The position numbers were made by a program, and so were the translations under genes. This document shows, one piece after another, positions 1 through 8,462 of a stretch of 64,000 bases of DNA. The stretch's first letter is position 1, and the number at the start of each line of letters is the position of its first letter. Source of the stretch: Nodularia sp. NIES-3585 (lineage in GTDB: Bacteria > Cyanobacteriota > Cyanobacteriia > Cyanobacteriales > Nostocaceae); assembly GCF_002218065.1 (NCBI RefSeq), contig NZ_BDUB01000001.1, positions 4,122,099 to 4,186,098 of the forward strand. Direction: 5' to 3'. Under the pieces are notes generated by a model, which saw nothing but the letters and a program-made list of their open reading frames with translations, ran no database searches and was not told the origin of the DNA.

Positions 1-223
1 AAGTTGGTTCAACTAAAATGGTTTTTCCTGGCTCAATTAAACCCTCTGCTTCTGCTGCAAGTACCATACTAATGCCAATCCGGTCTTTGACTGAAGCTGC
101 TGGGTTCATGCCTTCAAGTTTGACAACAATCCTAGCTCCTACTCCTTCAGCTTGAGGAATTTTATTGAGTTGAACTAAAGGAGTTCTACCAATAAGTTCT
201 GTAATATCTTTAGCAATTCTCAT
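1..223 (-). CDS. cysK: Cysteine synthase, N-terminal part (runs off window)
   Basis: Read on the minus strand from an ATG at 221-223, this gives [19 protein letters not shown] followed by a [10 protein letters not shown] motif. That is the start of O-acetylserine (thiol)-lyase, and the lysine in SVKDR is the PLP Schiff-base residue of the fold-type II family. The enzyme makes L-cysteine from O-acetylserine and sulfide. Only about 74 codons are present; the gene continues beyond position 1. A purine-rich stretch (aggagtt) precedes the ATG. Family assignment is secure; the exact paralogue (CysK or CysM) cannot be settled from this part. Confidence 0.9.
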   Translation of the reverse strand, partial: MRIAKDITELIGRTPLVQLNKIPQAEGVGARIVVKLEGMNPAASVKDRIGISMVLAAEAEGLIEPGKTILVEPT

Positions 224-281
224 AAATTAACTCCTATGATTTCACGTTTAAAACAAATATTTTCCGATAAAAATAAACAGA

Positions 282-418
282 TAGGACTCCTCTTTGATTT
301 ATGAATGGGATTTTTTTAACTTTAGCGAAGCGTGGCGTTAGCCATACCACAGAGACACAGAGATCACAGAGGAAAATAAAAAAGAGAAATGTTCACATCT
401 TATTTATGATCGCTATAT
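282..418 (+). repeat. Dispersed repeat A, copy 1 (about 137 bp)
   Basis: Starts taggactcct and ends at atcgctata. A second copy lies at 24574-24709 in the same orientation and is nearly identical, with short substitutions. The interior contains an SDR-like stretch (gcgaagcgtggcgttagcc) and an accacagagacacagag tract typical of Nostoc intergenic repeats. No coding potential was seen. Confidence 0.75.
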
Positions 419-852
419 ACAGCAGTTTCCAATTATATAAGGTATATCTTAGCCCCCTCATCGCTTGCACCGTATGGGGTTGGGGGTGGGGTTTTTGTAC
501 CTCATAATCCGAAAAGTGCTGTATGTATTTAATTTATATTCGGTGTGAGTAAGTGTCTAGACTAACTACTATTTTTAACTCCAGAATTTATCGGCTGAAG
601 CATCAATTTAATGTAATTTTCTCATTTATTCTTGAATCGTAATGTTTTTTAGTTACCATAATCAACTTAAACAGCTTAATTTTCCAGTTTTTATATCGGC
701 GGAATTTATTTGTTTATTATTTACTCAATCAGAATACAAGAAAGTTATTCATTTAACTTTTTATAATTTATATTTAGTATATGAGGCTGCATCTACAGTC
801 AAAAATCAATGGATATTTTTGAGAATGTAGTGTACACTCACCACATAATCTA

Positions 853-1124
853 TTGGCTTGAGTACAAGTTTTAAGCGTTAAAAACTAGAATAAAAACTGC
901 CCTATACTATTGCCCCACATAGCTTTAAGCCTGAGTGCAGAAAGACTAGTACCCCACCTCAAAAAGACTAGTACCCCACCTGATAAATACTAGTCCCCAT
1001 ACCCAAAATTATTTATCTAAGCCTGACGAGATATAAGTTATAGCCTTTGAGTACAACTTTAATAAGTTTAATAATCTTAATTTACCAAGGCTCAACTTGG
1101 CTCAAGAAGGACGACTGCTATAAA
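853..1124 (-). repeat. Inverted repeat B, left copy (about 272 bp)
   Basis: Read on the minus strand it begins TTTATAGCAGTCGT (1111-1124), has a TGTACTCA-type box, then a core (about 943-1003) of iterated GGGGTACTAGT units, then two more TGTACTCA-like boxes, ending near 853. A copy in opposite orientation at 57388-57669 has the same boxes in the same order and similar spacing. The core holds two close copies of agactagtaccccacct on the plus strand. The function is unknown. It could be a non-autonomous mobile repeat, transposon-end-like protein binding sites or a structured RNA. Confidence 0.7.
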
Positions 1125-1447
1125 TTTTGTAGGATTTACGCAGAGATTCCCCTCTACCCCCCGAAGTTCTTAGGGTTTTACCCAACGAATCAGGGGGGAC
1201 TTCTTAACTCTTGTTTTACCAAAAGGTTTTAAAGTTTTCCGGTGAAAAAGATGTTAGTCCTCAGTTGATAATTATAGCTTTTGTGGAAACATTGGTAAAT
1301 TTTCAGTAGTCAGTGAACAAACTGAAAACTGATAAATGGTTAAACTTTAGTATTAGAAATGTTTGAAAAGTGGAAAGCAAAAACGGGTTAGGTAAACAAC
1401 AACAGAAATTTGTCTGGGTGTGTACTATCTAACACAGGAGAGCAAAG

Positions 1448-1873
1448 ATGAAATTTAAACTTCTAAATGTTCTCACAGTCTGTTTAGTTACCTTAGTAGT
1501 GCTTTCTCCAGGGTTAGTAGTATTTAGCATAGTTTGGGGACGACATATTGAGTTCGTAAAAATGCAGAATTTAGCCTGTGAAATCAACAATTATCCTCCA
1601 GATAATTCTGCCCTATTTTCCCCAGAAGCAGGTAAAAGTTTATCTCAAAATCAGACAAAGAACGAAATCTCTGATCGCAATCTTGTGAACCGATTATTAA
1701 TTGCTGCCGAGCAATATAGACTTGCTAGCATTTTGCAATGGTTTGTCATAATCACCCCGATTTTTGTTGGCTTAGGGATTATTGTTTACGACAGATATCT
1801 TGTTTATCGTGCTGCTATCTTAAAAGAACAAGTTGAAATGTTGGAAAGGCTTTGGCAGCAAAGTATCGAGTAA
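1448..1873 (+). CDS. Small membrane protein, unknown function
   Basis: 141 residues starting at an ATG preceded by acacaggagagcaaag, a good ribosome-binding site. Two hydrophobic segments are visible (about residues 7-28 and 95-116), separated by a polar, Asn/Ser-rich loop of about 65 residues, and the tail after the second segment is charged and probably helical. This suggests a two-pass inner-membrane protein with a periplasmic or lumenal loop. I do not recognise the family. It heads a run of three small same-strand genes (1448-2495), but the 41-bp gap to the next gene does not prove an operon. Confidence 0.6.
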   Translation: MKFKLLNVLTVCLVTLVVLSPGLVVFSIVWGRHIEFVKMQNLACEINNYPPDNSALFSPEAGKSLSQNQTKNEISDRNLVNRLLIAAEQYRLASILQWFVIITPIFVGLGIIVYDRYLVYRAAILKEQVEMLERLWQQSIE

Positions 1874-1914
1874 TCCTCTGTGCAAACTTTATTCATTCAA
1901 TAAACTAAATCACC

Positions 1915-2181
1915 ATGACAGAAGAACGCCAAATCCAATATTTTGATCTCATTGACCAGTTACTTAAATGTCCCAATGGTCAAGAACCAGAAGTTTTAGA
2001 AGCTCAACCAGAATTAATTGATGCTGGCTTTGTAGAAACAATGCTGCAAGTAGCAGCTAGTTTTGCTCATGGAGATAACCAAGAAGGCGCTCAGTTTTTA
2101 TTTTTTGTGGCTCGTGAATTAGCCAAGCAACTGGGCTTATATCCTGAAGTCCCAAATTCTGAAGTTGCAAGCAAGGAGTAA
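1915..2181 (+). CDS. Small conserved cyanobacterial protein, unknown function
   Basis: 88 residues, acidic and predicted helical, with no signal peptide or membrane segment. The sequence (MTEERQIQYFDLIDQLLKC, then a VLEAQPELIDAGFV stretch) resembles the short helical module I know from the N-termini of cyanobacterial CHAT/TPR proteins; that resemblance is from memory and not a search result. Here the module is freestanding. The stop at 2181 is 2 bp from the next ATG at 2184, so translational coupling with the downstream gene is likely. Confidence 0.55.
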   Translation: MTEERQIQYFDLIDQLLKCPNGQEPEVLEAQPELIDAGFVETMLQVAASFAHGDNQEGAQFLFFVARELAKQLGLYPEVPNSEVASKE

Positions 2182-2183
2182 AT

Positions 2184-2495
2184 ATGCTGCTGACTGAAAC
2201 CGACGCTGGACAAATTGCGTTAGAGTTCCTCATGGCAGACTGGAACATCTCAGAAGATCATCGAGAGTGGTTTGTCATGTTTGGCTCTCGGCTAATTGGC
2301 GAGAGTTGGTACATTGTCGAATTGGGTGTAGAAGGATTTCCGGATCGTTGGTTTATTGAAGTCTATGATACGGGAATGTGTGACCCCAACTATACATTTA
2401 TATCACCTATTCCGGCTTCAGAAGGATTTTCCGATTTTGTAGATGTGCCAGAAATGGTAGCTGAAGTTTTAGTGGCAGAGCGCAAAGCTCGTTAA
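2184..2495 (+). CDS. Hypothetical protein coupled to the preceding gene
   Basis: 103 residues beginning MLLTETDAGQIALEFLM, with aromatic-rich beta-strand-like segments (ESWYIVELGVEG, DRWFIEVYD). The protein is soluble and acidic. It starts directly after the preceding stop codon, with aaggagtaaat as ribosome-binding site inside the end of that gene. The size and the alternating Trp/Tyr strands recall small cytosolic immunity-type or accessory proteins, but no family is claimed. Function unknown. Confidence 0.55.
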   Translation: MLLTETDAGQIALEFLMADWNISEDHREWFVMFGSRLIGESWYIVELGVEGFPDRWFIEVYDTGMCDPNYTFISPIPASEGFSDFVDVPEMVAEVLVAERKAR

Positions 2496-2630
2496 TAAAC
2501 ATTAGGATGCAAAATTCAGAATGTAAATTAATTAAAACTGAAGATTTTGAGTTTGCTATTTAAAACTTTCTCCCGTTCATAGCAACCAGGATTCTCAATT
2601 CCATAAGATGACTAGTACCGCAAGGCGGAA

Positions 2631-2665
2631 GTCAAAAGTCAAAAGTCAAAAGTCAAAAGTCAAAA
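2631..2665. repeat. Heptanucleotide short tandem repeat (GTCAAAA x5)
   Basis: Five perfect tandem copies of GTCAAAA. Short tandemly repeated heptamers of this kind are well known in heterocystous cyanobacteria. It is intergenic with no coding role. Confidence 0.9.
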
Positions 2666-2733
2666 AGCTTATAAAATGGGCTTTTCATGGATTTTGAATG
2701 GTTTGTTTATTTACGCCGACTTGTACTAGTATA

Positions 2734-2815
2734 TGTAGGGTGTGTTATGGCTTTAGCCTAACGCACCGTCTTCTGTGGTCTTGGTGCGTTACACTTCGTG
2801 ATCACCCTACGTGTA
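2734..2815. repeat. Palindromic dispersed repeat C, copy 1
   Basis: Begins gtagggtgtgtta and ends tcaccctac, so the ends are inverted repeats that fold into a long hairpin; internal parts (taacgcacc / ggtgcgtta) also pair. A near copy is at 24758-24846, and a related hairpin built on gtagggtgggtta lies at 48499-48580. This fits a small non-autonomous mobile repeat. Confidence 0.75.
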
Positions 2816-2843
2816 TTTCATAAATCAAATATGAGTCCTATAG

Positions 2844-2881
2844 ATGAGGTGATGCTAAACTAAAGCACACCTCATTTTTTA
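2844..2881 (+). terminator. Candidate intrinsic terminator
   Basis: A GAGGTG / CACCTC stem, extended by a TGC/GCA pairing around a bulged A, encloses an AT-rich loop and is followed by ATTTTTT. It lies 350 bp after the gene ending at 2495 and 70 bp before the next gene, so it could end a long transcript or be part of a leader. Confidence 0.4.
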
Positions 2882-2953
2882 ATTATAAAAAACCAAGAAA
2901 TCGTGTTATTTGTCAGGATTAATTGACAAAAATATGTTATATTAAATAGCGTG

Positions 2954-3337
2954 ATGAGCGCTACAGAAATATCAGTTGATATGATTGCTGAACATATCCT
3001 AGCTAAAGAATTCACAAGAGTCGTCACGGACTATTACCCCACACTTGGGGAATTATTAGACGGGTGTCATGTGAAAGTCATCACCTGTTTTTGGGGACGA
3101 CCAGCTAGACGTTTGCAATATATAGGGATTTATTGCTCGGAAGAAATACTTCCCTATATGCAAACCCAAAAAGGTGTACTCAGAGAACTAGCAGACAATA
3201 TGGGGCTAATTCAAGTAGTGTGTATGAACGCAAAGCGATTGCTGCGCGACCCCATGTCAAAACTCAAGCATACCAATCCCCGTTTATGGTTGGAATTGCA
3301 ATGGGTGACCACTGAAAATAGCGATCGCCTACAATGA
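2954..3337 (+). CDS. Hypothetical protein, first gene of a flavoenzyme operon
   Basis: About 127 residues; a GTG three bases upstream is an equally possible start. Soluble, mixed alpha/beta, with a central HVKVITCFWGRPARRLQYIG segment. I do not recognise the family. Its TGA overlaps the ATG of the luciferase-like gene (ATGA at 3334-3337), which argues strongly for co-translation with that enzyme. A TTGACA at 2923-2928 and AT-rich sequence after it could be a promoter. Function unknown. Confidence 0.6.
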   Translation: MSATEISVDMIAEHILAKEFTRVVTDYYPTLGELLDGCHVKVITCFWGRPARRLQYIGIYCSEEILPYMQTQKGVLRELADNMGLIQVVCMNAKRLLRDPMSKLKHTNPRLWLELQWVTTENSDRLQ

Positions 3338-4338
3338 AAACTGGAATTTTTTGCAATTACGAAAATCATCATCAGAATACCAGCCGCACAATCTTTGAAC
3401 AAGTGGCGCTAGTGCAGCAGGCGGAAAGCTTAGGTTTTGAATCAGCTTGGGTGAGTGAACATCATTTTAATGAATTCAATCTCAGCTCATCTATGTTGCT
3501 GTTAATGGCGCACCTAGCGGGGCTGACCTCAACAATTCAACTAGCTACGGCGGCGGTATTACTGCCATTCCATAACCCAATTCGGGTAGCGGAAGATATT
3601 GCTACTCTGGATAATTTGTGTAATGGTAGATTGTTATTTGGGGTGGCGAAAGGTGGGCCTTTCCCCCAGCACAATAAGCATTTTGGTACACCAATGGGTG
3701 AATCTCGCGCCAAAATGTTAGAAGCGATCGCCTTGATTCAAAAGCTGTTATATGAAGATGACGTATCATTTAATGGCGAGTATTATCAATGCGATCGCTT
3801 GACAATTTACCCCAAACCATTACAGTCTCAGATTCCAGTTTACATAGCCACTGGTGATGATCAAGGCATAGAATTTGCCGCCCAAAATTCCTTCGGCTTA
3901 ATGGGGGGTCCGCCATTCTCCTTAGAGAGATTGAAAAACACTGTGGCTAAATATCGAGCTTTCAATACTAGTGGTTCCGAAAAACTTGTATTGGCACGCT
4001 TTTTTTATGTTGGTAAAACATACGATGAAGCAGTGAGTGAAGCCTTGCCATTCATCCGCAAATTCAGCCAAAAAATGCAAGCCAACTCCGCTGAAGTCAT
4101 GCGGAAAAGTGCAAATCCCAATCAGAAACCATTTGACCGCACAAATATTTGTTTCGACGAAGACTATTTGATTGAGAACTCAATTATTGGTGATGTGAGG
4201 ACTTGTCGCGACAAAATCAAAGAATTTCAATCCGAGTTAAATATCGGTACATTAGCGCTCAAACCCTCTTCTTTTGTTTTGCAAAAAAACTTAGAAAGTT
4301 TAGAGCGCTACAACCAAGAGGTTCGGAATTATGTCTAA
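3334..4338 (+). CDS. Luciferase-like (LLM class) flavin-dependent monooxygenase
   Basis: 334 residues, the normal length for bacterial-luciferase-like TIM-barrel enzymes. Visible family features are the N-terminal QAESLGFESAWVSEHHF segment (strand plus helix with the EHHF motif), TSTIQLATAAVLLPFHNPIR, a GRLLFGVAKGGP glycine-rich stretch, and YPKPLQSQIPVYIATGDD. These enzymes use reduced FMN or F420 to oxidise small organic substrates; the substrate here is unknown. The start overlaps the previous stop by 4 bp and the end overlaps the next gene by 8 bp, making a tight three-gene operon (2954-4702). No signal peptide. Confidence 0.85.
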   Translation: MKTGIFCNYENHHQNTSRTIFEQVALVQQAESLGFESAWVSEHHFNEFNLSSSMLLLMAHLAGLTSTIQLATAAVLLPFHNPIRVAEDIATLDNLCNGRLLFGVAKGGPFPQHNKHFGTPMGESRAKMLEAIALIQKLLYEDDVSFNGEYYQCDRLTIYPKPLQSQIPVYIATGDDQGIEFAAQNSFGLMGGPPFSLERLKNTVAKYRAFNTSGSEKLVLARFFYVGKTYDEAVSEALPFIRKFSQKMQANSAEVMRKSANPNQKPFDRTNICFDEDYLIENSIIGDVRTCRDKIKEFQSELNIGTLALKPSSFVLQKNLESLERYNQEVRNYV

Positions 4339-4702
4339 ACTGTACCAGCTTCCTCCCGATGATTTACCACCCACCGAGGTAACGAAACAGGATGGAATGC
4401 TGCATTTGGAGTTAGAACGGTCTACTGGCAGATGCTTTTTTCAAGCTTGCGATCGCATTACGCAAGTACTCTTATCAAACTGTCAGTGGTATCTCACCAA
4501 GAATAGCACAACCCTGATGCTAATTATTGACTGCCCTGACATAGTATCTTACTGGCATATAGTCAGTAACATTCCTCAGTTAGGAAATAGGCTAGAGAGG
4601 TTTACCAGTAACGCCAAAATCCGCGTTTATCCTCCATTTGGTAAAGGCACGCCATTTGAAATTAGCGTCAATGAAATTTCGGCTTATCGGGATTGGCTGT
4701 AA
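4331..4702 (+). CDS. Small unknown protein, paralogue of the one at 21834
   Basis: 123 residues. From about residue 40 to the end it aligns without obvious gaps to the 124-aa product at 21834-22208, with about half the positions identical. Shared blocks include a CDRI..LLSNC.WY segment, AKIRV.PP, and a C-terminal YRDW. Both copies are the last gene of an operon directly after a flavin-dependent enzyme (LLM monooxygenase here, SagB-like there). It is soluble with no recognised domain. A role as partner or chaperone of the flavoenzyme is inference from position only. Confidence 0.7.
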   Translation: MSKLYQLPPDDLPPTEVTKQDGMLHLELERSTGRCFFQACDRITQVLLSNCQWYLTKNSTTLMLIIDCPDIVSYWHIVSNIPQLGNRLERFTSNAKIRVYPPFGKGTPFEISVNEISAYRDWL

Positions 4703-4739
4703 TAGCAAACTCCTCGAATTGCCTAATATCATCTTACTC

Positions 4740-4924
4740 TTCCCCGCCTTCGGGGCTACGGTGTACAAACATCCTGAACCAAAGAGATTTTCCAGACCTA
4801 AGAATAGCATTTAACCGGAAATCCAGTTCCCCTCCTCGCTTGCGGGGAGGGGTTAGGGGTGGGGTGTTATGACACAGCAGAGAATTTCCCGACTTGTGCG
4901 TACACGGTAAGCCTTCGGGGAGAG
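4740..4924. repeat. Degenerate inverted-repeat element related to the one at 58141
   Basis: The left end (ggctacggtgtacaaaca) and right end (cttgtgcgtacacggtaagcc) are imperfect inverted repeats flanked by cccgcc/cggggag tracts. The ends resemble those of the 177-bp element at 58141-58317. The interior differs and includes a G-rich hairpin (cgcttgcggggaggggtt) also seen near 8705, 10040, 37562 and 61370. Probably a non-autonomous repeat remnant. Confidence 0.55.
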
Positions 4925-4968
4925 AATTAAAACAGACATAACTCTAGAGAATTTGTAGCTAAAAAAGC

Positions 4969-5643
4969 TTATAACATCGCTTTCATTCCCAGATTTGCCC
5001 GAATTTCGCTAACTGGTACATCCCAATATTTATCCCATTTTTGAGCAATAAACTTACCTGGAGTTTGGCAACCTAGATTGTAACCACGGGATATTTCAGA
5101 CATTAAATATTTGAAATTATGTGGTTGATAAAGACTAATCATCACCAGTCCAAAACTCACAATCATAGCGCTGATAGGAATCGGTGTTTGAGCGATAAAA
5201 AAAGCTTGTAATCCAATTTCACCAATTTCATCAGTATCAAATCCACCAACCACATGATAGATATCATGGGTAGTTCTCCAGAGCATTTTGAGATAGGAGA
5301 TATCATCAACTACAGGAACTGTCTTGTAGAAATAGGGATTAAAGTCTTTAGACTTAATTCTATGAGCATAAACATGACCTAAAGTACCTTCTGGAAATTG
5401 GCTTAATTCATCCAGATTGAAAGGAGCAGGAAGCCAGCGTTCTTTAAACAAGATATTTACTTCAGGGTTTTCTTTTAGCTCATTAACGGCTAGCTGTGCC
5501 ATTTCCGTTTGATCAAGTGCGTCTTCAAAGTCAAATAATGCATCAGTGCCACCATTGTCAATTTTTAGGGTACTAGATGCTAGGAATTGAATAATGTAAG
5601 AAAGGAGTCCTTTGTCAGTGTCACGAGCAATTACATTGACCAT
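4969..5643 (-). CDS. Coq4-like protein
   Basis: 224 residues. The segment TTHDIYHVVGGFDTDEIGE matches the HDxxH...E metal-binding motif of the Coq4 family, and the flanking PEGTLGHVYAHR and EIGLQAFF stretches also fit it. In eukaryotes Coq4 acts in ubiquinone synthesis. Cyanobacteria use plastoquinone, so the role here is not known; a quinone- or lipid-related function is inference. It is on the same strand as the hyp genes but separated from hypB by about 320 bp and a terminator, so probably not in their operon. No membrane segment beyond one mildly hydrophobic helix near residues 155-175. Confidence 0.75.
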   Translation of the reverse strand: MVNVIARDTDKGLLSYIIQFLASSTLKIDNGGTDALFDFEDALDQTEMAQLAVNELKENPEVNILFKERWLPAPFNLDELSQFPEGTLGHVYAHRIKSKDFNPYFYKTVPVVDDISYLKMLWRTTHDIYHVVGGFDTDEIGEIGLQAFFIAQTPIPISAMIVSFGLVMISLYQPHNFKYLMSEISRGYNLGCQTPGKFIAQKWDKYWDVPVSEIRANLGMKAML

Positions 5644-5890
5644 AGTGATTTTCTGTGTTGCAATATAGCTTTGCTACTTAAAACATGAAGTGGATTATTT
5701 AAACTTTATGCATCGCCAGTCAAAAAAGAATATGCACTATTTATTTTTGATAAAAATAGTTCATTTTTTCATGAATCTTTAGAGGGATTGCATAAACCCG
5801 TGAATTGTTGTTTATTGAAAGGTTAAATCAGAATATCAAGACTTAAAGAATGAAATTAAATTGCGAATTAGTTACTTGATAAATTAGTAA

Positions 5891-5930
5891 AAACACGAAA
5901 AGCACAGATACATTTTCTTATCTGTGTTTT
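5891..5930 (-). terminator. Intrinsic terminator after hypB
   Basis: On the minus strand a CACAGATA / TATCTGTG stem with an eight-base loop is followed by a T-rich run. It lies 35 bp past the hypB stop and is the natural end of the hyp transcript. Confidence 0.7.
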
Positions 5931-5963
5931 CCAGGAGTATATAAATTAAACAAAAACTGGAAT

Positions 5964-6797
5964 CTACAAATTCCCTACTTTTGCAGATAACCACCCATAC
6001 CAACTTTCTAAACCAGCACCAGTAGTAGCAGAAACCTGGAAAATCTGAATTTGGGGATTAACCTTTCGAGCGTAATCTATACATTTTTGCATATCAAACT
6101 GCACGTAAGGCAGCAAATCAATTTTAGTAAGAATCATGATTTCACTAGCACGAAACATATGAGGATATTTGAGCGGCTTATCTTCTCCCTCAGTCACCGA
6201 GAGAATCACCACCTTAGCTTGTTCTCCCAAATCAAATAATGCGGGACAAACCAAATTTCCCACATTCTCAATCATCACCACCGAATTGAGAGGCGGGTTT
6301 AATTGTTGTAAACCCCTATCAATCATAGAAGCTTCTAAATGACAACCAGTACCCGTATTAATTTGAACAACTTTACACCCTGTTTCCTTAATCTTTTGGG
6401 CATCATTAGCTGTTTCTTGGTCGCCTTCAATCACATTAATAGGTAACTGATTCTTTAAATCGTGAATAGTCCGGGTTAACAAAGTCGTTTTACCTGAACC
6501 AGGAGAACTCATTAAATTTAACGCCAAAATATTGCGTCCTTTAAACCATCCCCGATTTTGGGCTGCTATCAGATTATTTTTCGCTAAAATATCCTGTTCT
6601 AAAGATATCGTTGTATTATGTATTTTGGCATGAACTTGAGAAGCTTCATGCTGAGGATCATGATTATGGGAATGAGTGATTATAGTCCCATCAGGTAAAG
6701 TGTGAGTATGATCATGGTGATTATGTTCAACTTCACCAGTTTCTAAATTGGTAATTGTGCTTTGAGCATCATCCGAACAACCGCAAGTTACACACAT
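5964..6797 (-). CDS. hypB: Hydrogenase nickel incorporation GTPase HypB
   Basis: 277 residues. The N-terminus carries the CxxCGC nickel site (MCVTCGCSDD) followed by a His-rich loop (about residues 24-52) that can store or buffer nickel. The SIMIBI GTPase domain follows with P-loop SSPGSGKTTLL, a conserved EGDQ block, and TKIDLLPY as the base-specificity motif. HypB works with HypA to load nickel into the HypCDEF-prepared active site of the HupL precursor in the cytoplasm. It starts 2 bp after hypA ends and is the last gene of the extended hyp operon. Confidence 0.95.
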   Translation of the reverse strand: MCVTCGCSDDAQSTITNLETGEVEHNHHDHTHTLPDGTIITHSHNHDPQHEASQVHAKIHNTTISLEQDILAKNNLIAAQNRGWFKGRNILALNLMSSPGSGKTTLLTRTIHDLKNQLPINVIEGDQETANDAQKIKETGCKVVQINTGTGCHLEASMIDRGLQQLNPPLNSVVMIENVGNLVCPALFDLGEQAKVVILSVTEGEDKPLKYPHMFRASEIMILTKIDLLPYVQFDMQKCIDYARKVNPQIQIFQVSATTGAGLESWYGWLSAKVGNL

Positions 6798-6799
6798 AA

Positions 6800-7129
6800 T
6801 TATGCTATTTCTATTTCTTTAATTTTCAGTTCTTCCCCAGCTATTAAGTCTAATTGCACGCTACCACAACTACATATACCAAAAGGTTTATCTAAATGTA
6901 TTTCTGCACCGCATTCACGACAACGTGCTAAACCAGGAATTTCCCTAATTTCTAATATCGCCCCGACCAAAACCGTACCTTGAGTACAAATATCAAAACA
7001 GAACTCAATAGCATCAGGTAAAATCGCCGAAAGTTGACCAATTTCTAACACCACACGTTGAACCTTTGCACCTTGGGCGTGTTCACTGACAATAGCGACA
7101 ATATTCTGCGTAATTCCTAGTTCGTGCAT
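6800..7129 (-). CDS. hypA: Hydrogenase nickel metallochaperone HypA
   Basis: 109 residues starting MHELGITQNIV, where Met1-His2-Glu3 form the nickel site of the family. A zinc motif follows at about residues 70-91: CRECG, then a C-x-C pair (ICSCGS) in place of the more usual C-x2-C second pair. HypA delivers nickel together with HypB. It is adjacent to hypB (2 bp apart) and 169 bp after hypE; that gap contains small cyanobacterial repeat sequence (cctttgcg units). Identity is secure. Confidence 0.93.
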   Translation of the reverse strand: MHELGITQNIVAIVSEHAQGAKVQRVVLEIGQLSAILPDAIEFCFDICTQGTVLVGAILEIREIPGLARCRECGAEIHLDKPFGICSCGSVQLDLIAGEELKIKEIEIA

Positions 7130-7298
7130 ACAATTTATTTAACATTTAAAACCACAGATGCACACAGATAAACACAGATAAATAAATTAGAAAATCTCTC
7201 AATTGTGCAATAATTGGCAGTAATTAAGCAAAAACCCTTTTAAACCCTCTTAACTTTGCGTCCTTTGCGTCCTTTGCGGTTTGTTACTCCCAAAAAAA

Positions 7299-8396
7299 TC
7301 AACAAATCCTCGGTAATTGTTCCCCCACCAACATATCTACAATACGTTCAGTCCCAAAAGCCGTTCTTAACAAAACCACACCCGGAGGCGAAGGAATAAC
7401 CTCACCAATAACACAAGCATCCTTCCCGGCTGAGTGAGACTTCATAGCTGCTAAAACAGTTTCAGCATTCTCGCGTCTAACCACCACCACTAACTTACCT
7501 TCATTAGCCAAATACAAAGGATCTAAACCTAGTATTTCACAAACTCCTTTAACTTCTTCCCGCACAGGGATAGATTCTTCATCGAGACGAATACCGACAT
7601 GAGAACTCAAAGAAAATTCATTTAAAACTGTAGCTAAACCGCCCCGTGTAGCATCGCGCATAGCATGAATTTCAGGACAAACACCCAGGATATCTGCTAC
7701 TAAACTATGCAACGCTTGACAGTCACTTTCGACATTAGTTTCTAATGCTAATTCCCCACGGGCGATTAAAATTGCCGCACCATGATTTCCTAATTCACCA
7801 TTAATAATTACTACATCTCCCACTTGGATATTATGGGCTGAAATATTAATTCCTTGAGGAATTACCCCAATACCTGTTGTATTAATAAACAGTTTATCCG
7901 CAGCACCACGTTGGACAACTTTTGTGTCACCTGTGACAATTTGCACGCCAGCTTTTTGGGCAGCTACTTTCATGCTAGCAACGACACGCCGCAAAGTTTC
8001 TACGGGTAATCCTTCTTCTATAATCACGCTACAGGTAAGATATAAAGGTTTAGCACCACTGACGGCTAAATCATTAATAGTGCCATTAATTGCTAATTCG
8101 CCAATGTCACTACCTGGGAAGAATAAGGGGTCTACAACATAAGAATCTGTAGTAAATGCTAGTCTATCTCCCTGTTGACTGAGACTAGCTAAGTTTAAAC
8201 TGGCTTGGTCTTCTAATTGGGAGAGAATTGGATTATCGAAGCTATTAACAAAAATATCTTCAATTAAATCGCGCATGGCTTTACCGCCGCTACCGTGGGC
8301 GAGGGTAATATGGGTGTCTTTGACTTTACCTTTGTGGGGTTTGCCGATTTTTTGTAGTAGGGGATTCTGGGTTTTGTGTTTGGGGGAAATATTCAT
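7299..8396 (-). CDS. hypE: Carbamoyl dehydratase HypE
   Basis: 365 residues. The N-terminal LAHGSGGKAMRDLIEDIF and TTDSYVVDPLFFPG blocks are characteristic of the PurM/HypE ATP-binding fold, and the protein ends PRIC, with the C-terminal cysteine that carries the thiocarbamate converted to thiocyanate. With HypF it produces the cyanide ligands for the NiFe site, which HypC/HypD transfer to iron. It sits in the hyp operon, separated from hypD by a small tautomerase-like gene. Confidence 0.96.
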   Translation of the reverse strand: MNISPKHKTQNPLLQKIGKPHKGKVKDTHITLAHGSGGKAMRDLIEDIFVNSFDNPILSQLEDQASLNLASLSQQGDRLAFTTDSYVVDPLFFPGSDIGELAINGTINDLAVSGAKPLYLTCSVIIEEGLPVETLRRVVASMKVAAQKAGVQIVTGDTKVVQRGAADKLFINTTGIGVIPQGINISAHNIQVGDVVIINGELGNHGAAILIARGELALETNVESDCQALHSLVADILGVCPEIHAMRDATRGGLATVLNEFSLSSHVGIRLDEESIPVREEVKGVCEILGLDPLYLANEGKLVVVVRRENAETVLAAMKSHSAGKDACVIGEVIPSPPGVVLLRTAFGTERIVDMLVGEQLPRIC

Positions 8397-8462
8397 GTTT
8401 AAATTTTATTGAAATTATTCAAGTTGGAGAGGGCTGAAGCCCTCACTACGAACAAATTAATT

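Larger units (their letters stand above)
224..1447. other. Repeat-rich spacer without a convincing gene
   Basis: This 1.2 kb stretch between the divergent cysK start and the gene at 1448 has only short, compositionally poor open frames. It holds a dispersed repeat at 282-418 and a structured repeat at 853-1124, both with second copies elsewhere in the window. Around 1150-1215 there is a C-rich/G-rich segment of the kind found in small cyanobacterial repeats. No conserved protein was recognised. Confidence 0.6.

Noticed and set aside
301..830. Short frames in the spacer after cysK
   Set aside because: They lie in or beside dispersed repeat A and AT-rich DNA and have no credible start or protein character.
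1047..1232. 61-residue frame over repeat B left copy
   Set aside because: Its sequence is explained by the structured repeat and by a C-rich repeat; no coding sign.
2631..2665. Possible CRISPR-like array
   Set aside because: The unit is 7 bp with no spacers; it is a heptamer tandem repeat. No CRISPR array or cas gene was seen anywhere in the window.
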